A DNA stretch of 64,000 bases from Nymphaea colorata (taxonomy: Eukaryota > Streptophyta > Magnoliopsida > Nymphaeales > Nymphaeaceae). Shown here one piece after another: positions 61,309 to 64,000 of the stretch. The stretch spans positions 24,286,412-24,350,411 of the forward strand of contig NC_045139.1 of NCBI RefSeq assembly GCF_008831285.2. The letters are read 5' to 3'. The notes beneath the pieces are model-generated. The model searched no databases and was not told where the DNA came from. It saw only the letters and a list, made by a program, of their open reading frames with translations. The position numbers and the translations under genes are program-made. Every line of letters starts with the position of its first letter. Position 1 is the first letter of the stretch.

Positions 61309-62425
61309 GGGCTGGAAATGACCAAAATGCTGATTTTGTTAAAGGAAAAATCATGCTTCCTCTGAGGACAAAAATGGAAAAAGGCGCCCCCCAATAAAAG
61401 GTGGCAACATGTTTTGCCATGTTAGCTGCATAACATGGAAAGCGTACCTTCCAGGCTTAGGCGGACCAGGTTAATATTATGGTCTTGAACAAAGAAACCA
61501 TGTTTTTTTGGGTTCAAATGACCAAATCAGCTTATATATTAAATAGAAGATCATCTTTCTATAAAAGCAAAAGTAAAATTCCAAAAAAAAAAAAAAATCA
61601 TATAGAGTCACTAAATATACCCCTTTAGTAAAACTTAGGAAGAGGTCTTTACACATTATCTTACTATCTCATGCATCTAATAAAAAAACTTAGTTAAACT
61701 CATTGAACATTTAAAAAAATATTTTATGAATATATGCATCATACTTTTTAGAGCATATGCATGAAATGGTAACCTACTCTCTCGAAGTGTGTTGGTATTC
61801 CAAAATGAGTTAGGATACCCTCACCCAAATATAAATTTCACCTCAGTGTGTAGAAAAATAGTACTCATGATAATTAAAAATAGCTGCATAGCATCCATGA
61901 GAATTAAATTAGAAATGTGCTTTTAATACACTACTAGTTTATTGATACAATTTAAGGGCATGGAAATGTTAAATGAAGATATAGAGAACATCTTGAAAGG
62001 TATATGCTCTTGAACTTTTTGTCCAATACAATAATGAGATTACTTAATGATATAACTTGCTAATAAGTCATAAGTAAGGCCATGGCATGTCACTGTATTT
62101 GGGGCAAGAAATGATAAAAACAGCTTTGATGGTAAACCTGAAGACCACTCCCTTTGAGGGCAAAAACAAGATTTAAAAAATGAGTTAAAAATATTCCCCA
62201 ATCAAGGCCCTTAACAAAAGTTATAAGGCGGGCCCGACCATGTATTATGGGCAGAAAATGACCAAAATACCCCCACCAGTTAAATGGAAGACCTCTCCTC
62301 TTATAAGGGCAAAAGTAACATTTGAGAAATTTCATCCAATACAATTACCAAAATGCCCTTATAATAAAATGTGAAAGCATGTTAACCGCATAACATGGAA
62401 GGTGCCTTCATGTTAACCACCTAAT
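61309..62425. repeat. Two diverged direct copies of a ~160-180-bp block
   Basis: 61309-61460 and 62248-62425 share GAAAATGACCAAAAT, the AGGACAAAAATGG/AGGGCAAAAGTAA word, and GCATAACATGGAA with nearby CCTTC in the same order. The intervening 0.8 kb is AT-rich with no gene. The two may be remains of one LTR pair or two insertions of one family. Confidence 0.55.
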
Positions 62426-62479
62426 GTGGAAACCGATCTTTTTTCATTTATTTCGAGACCAGTGGAGCTAGACTCGTTG

Positions 62480-62936
62480 CCACTCAGCGATGCCAGCAAC
62501 TTCTGCTTCCAGTCTCCATTGTCAGCTAGAATTAGAATCTCCCTGAGAAGTGACACCTCCTCTTGTAGAAGGACCCAGTTTTCAGCAATACTCCAATTAG
62601 CTTGCTCCCACAGAGTATCTCCAAAAATTGTTAAGGCCCATTTTTCGTTTTAACTGAACTTGCATCCACCCTTTCTTACACCGTGAAGTAATATGAATGT
62701 TAACACATATGTTGCGGCGCCATTTCTATCCACCATACAAAACGCCCATTCTCAACCAATTGCTAACAGCCGCCTGATCAGTGGGACACCATTGCCTGTT
62801 TAAGCGCACTTCCACACAAGCTTTCCAAGATGACCAAGTGTCATGCTTGCTAGAGTGTCTTACTTCATGCTTTTTACTGTTTCTCACCTTCCACAAAAAC
62901 CAAACAATAACATGGAAGACATTCTTCTCGCAGTTC
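62480..62936 (-). other. Possible LINE-type C-terminal remnant
   Basis: Minus-strand FHVIVWFLWKVRNSKKHEV (about 62915-62860) resembles the W-x-W-K-x-R-N segment found after the zinc-binding part of plant non-LTR reverse transcriptases. No RT core is present, so this is a weak call. Confidence 0.25.
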
Positions 62937-63234
62937 TGTTGTGAAATTCCTTCATGGAGAACGTGAGAGAAGAGAGAGACGGGCAGGAATGGCGAGTTGA
63001 ATGCTTTCCCCTTTCATTAAATGGTAATAAATATACAAAGGATTTACAACGTTTAGTTTTCAACGGTAGGGAAAAGAAGCCTAATTAGGGAGTGCTAAAC
63101 AAGGAAGGGAAGAAGGAGACGTGTTGTCTTGAACATTGGAAAATCTAGTCGTTTGGAGTATGCCACTTCTTGGTTCAACGTTCAAGACAACACAACAAAG
63201 CTTTACAATTTTCAATTTTATACTAAATTTAACA
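62937..63234 (-). mobile_element. 3' LTR of a Copia element
   Basis: On the minus strand it starts TGTTAAATTTAG immediately after a purine-rich GGGAGAA tract and ends TTTCACAACA, giving TGTT...AACA ends over 298 bp. An 18-bp inverted repeat with one mismatch lies inside (63121-63138 and 63176-63193). The other LTR is outside the window. Confidence 0.75.
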
Positions 63235-64000
63235 TTCTCCCTCAAACTGGTGTGTAAAGATTTGTGACACCCAGTTTGCATAAAAGATTATTAAAACCTT
63301 CTTTCCCAAGCGCCTTAGTAAATAAATCTGCTATCTGATCTTTGCTTCGAATATAGCATGTTCGTATTATCCCTTGAAGCAGTTTCTCTCATACAACATG
63401 ACAGTCAAGTTCGATGTGTTTTGTCCGTTTATGAAACACTGGATTCGCAGCAATGTGTAATGCAGCTTGATTGTCACAGTATACTGTTACAGGCGATATT
63501 TGATTGAAACCCATGTCATGTAATAGATATCTTAACCATGTAATCTCACATACTAGATTTGCCATGGATCTGTATTCCGCTTCTGCAGATGATCTGGATA
63601 CCATGTTTTGTTTCTTTGTCTTTCAAGATATAGGTACTGATCCAAGAAAAACACAATAACCGGTGACAGAACGTCGTGTTTGTTGACACGCGGCCCAATC
63701 TGAATCGCAAAAAGCACTTAATTGCATATTGTTTTCTTTGTTCATAAGAATGCCTTGGCCAGGATGCTTTTTGAGGTAGCGAATGACACAAAATGCTGCT
63801 TGTAGATGTGGTAGTCTGGGTTGCTGCATGAATCGGCTTAACACATGTGCAACATATTGTATGTCTGGCTGAGTAATGCTCAAATATATTTGCCTCCCAA
63901 CAAGTCGACGGTATTGAGTCAGATCCTTAATGAATTCTCCTTGTTTGATCTCTAAATTATGCTTTTGTTCCATAAGAGTATCGGCCGGTTTTGCTCCCAA
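63235..64000 (-). pseudogene. Ty1/Copia RT C-terminus and RNase H, two premature stops
   Basis: The frame enters from the right edge (GAKPADTLMEQKHNL, YRRLVGRQIYLSITQPDI), runs through the first RNase H motif (FCDSDWAACQQTRRSVTGY), then SRSSAEAEYRSMA, VYCDNQAALHIAANPVFH, RTKHIELDCHVV and DQIADLFTKALGKEGF, and ends naturally at YTPV just before the LTR. Only two defects interrupt it. TGA at 63623-63625 stands where Trp is expected before KTKKQ, and TGA at 63389-63391 stands where Arg is expected before EKLLQG. No frameshift is seen. It is the least decayed Copia in the window. Confidence 0.93.

Noticed and set aside
1-64000. CRISPR arrays, bacterial operons, tRNA or rRNA genes
   Set aside because: None seen by eye; short repeats here are microsatellites or transposon parts. 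A tRNAscan run would be the decisive check for tRNAs.

Overview
The window looks like nuclear DNA of a flowering plant. The evidence is spliced genes with GT-AG introns, plant-specific families, a plant telo-box, and about half of the readable sequence being broken transposable elements (Ty1/Copia, hAT, PIF/Harbinger-like). Nothing indicates bacterial, organellar or viral DNA. I cannot name the species. The long, transposon-filled introns suggest a plant with a medium to large genome.

Only two host genes are convincing. Both are on the minus strand in the right half. (1) An F-box/WD40-repeat protein gene of the Arabidopsis At3g52030 type has nine coding exons joining to an open frame of 432 codons spread over 20 kb (34442-54396). 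(2) A MUSTANG-B-like domesticated Mutator transposase has two coding exons joining to 724 codons (58313-60577). It has an N-terminal PB1 domain, a probable 5'-UTR intron and a telo-box near the inferred transcription start.

Layout, left to right. 0.4-5 kb: an hAT transposon with a nearly complete but broken BED-zinc-finger transposase. 5-9 kb: T-rich and degenerate short-period repeats, then a decayed plus-strand Copia fragment interrupted by a 307-bp hAT MITE with an 8-bp target duplication. 9-14.6 kb: no gene seen. 14.6-23.3 kb: two inverted copies of one ~370-bp repeat flank a fold-back hairpin, a minus-strand Copia remnant, a three-copy ~195-bp tandem repeat, and unrecognised minus-strand reading frames. 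23.5-24.3 kb: GA-rich. 25.5-33.3 kb: a minus-strand Copia element (5' LTR, PBS, gag, PR, INT, RT, RNase H) lies inside a plus-strand Copia whose gag is split on either side. 34.4-54.4 kb: the F-box/WD40 gene, whose introns hold a 1.5-kb PIF/Harbinger-like element with a possible captured PPR fragment, plus several Copia remnants. 55-58 kb: a MITE and otherwise featureless DNA. 58.3-61.2 kb: the MUSTANG-B gene. 61.3-64 kb: diverged repeats and the 3' end of a fairly young minus-strand Copia.

The two host genes are neighbours in the same direction, but I see nothing that couples them functionally. The most notable biology is transposon-related: a domesticated transposase kept open, a nonautonomous DNA element apparently carrying a host-gene fragment inside an intron, and layered nested insertions whose order can be read. 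I did not find a clearly new biological system.
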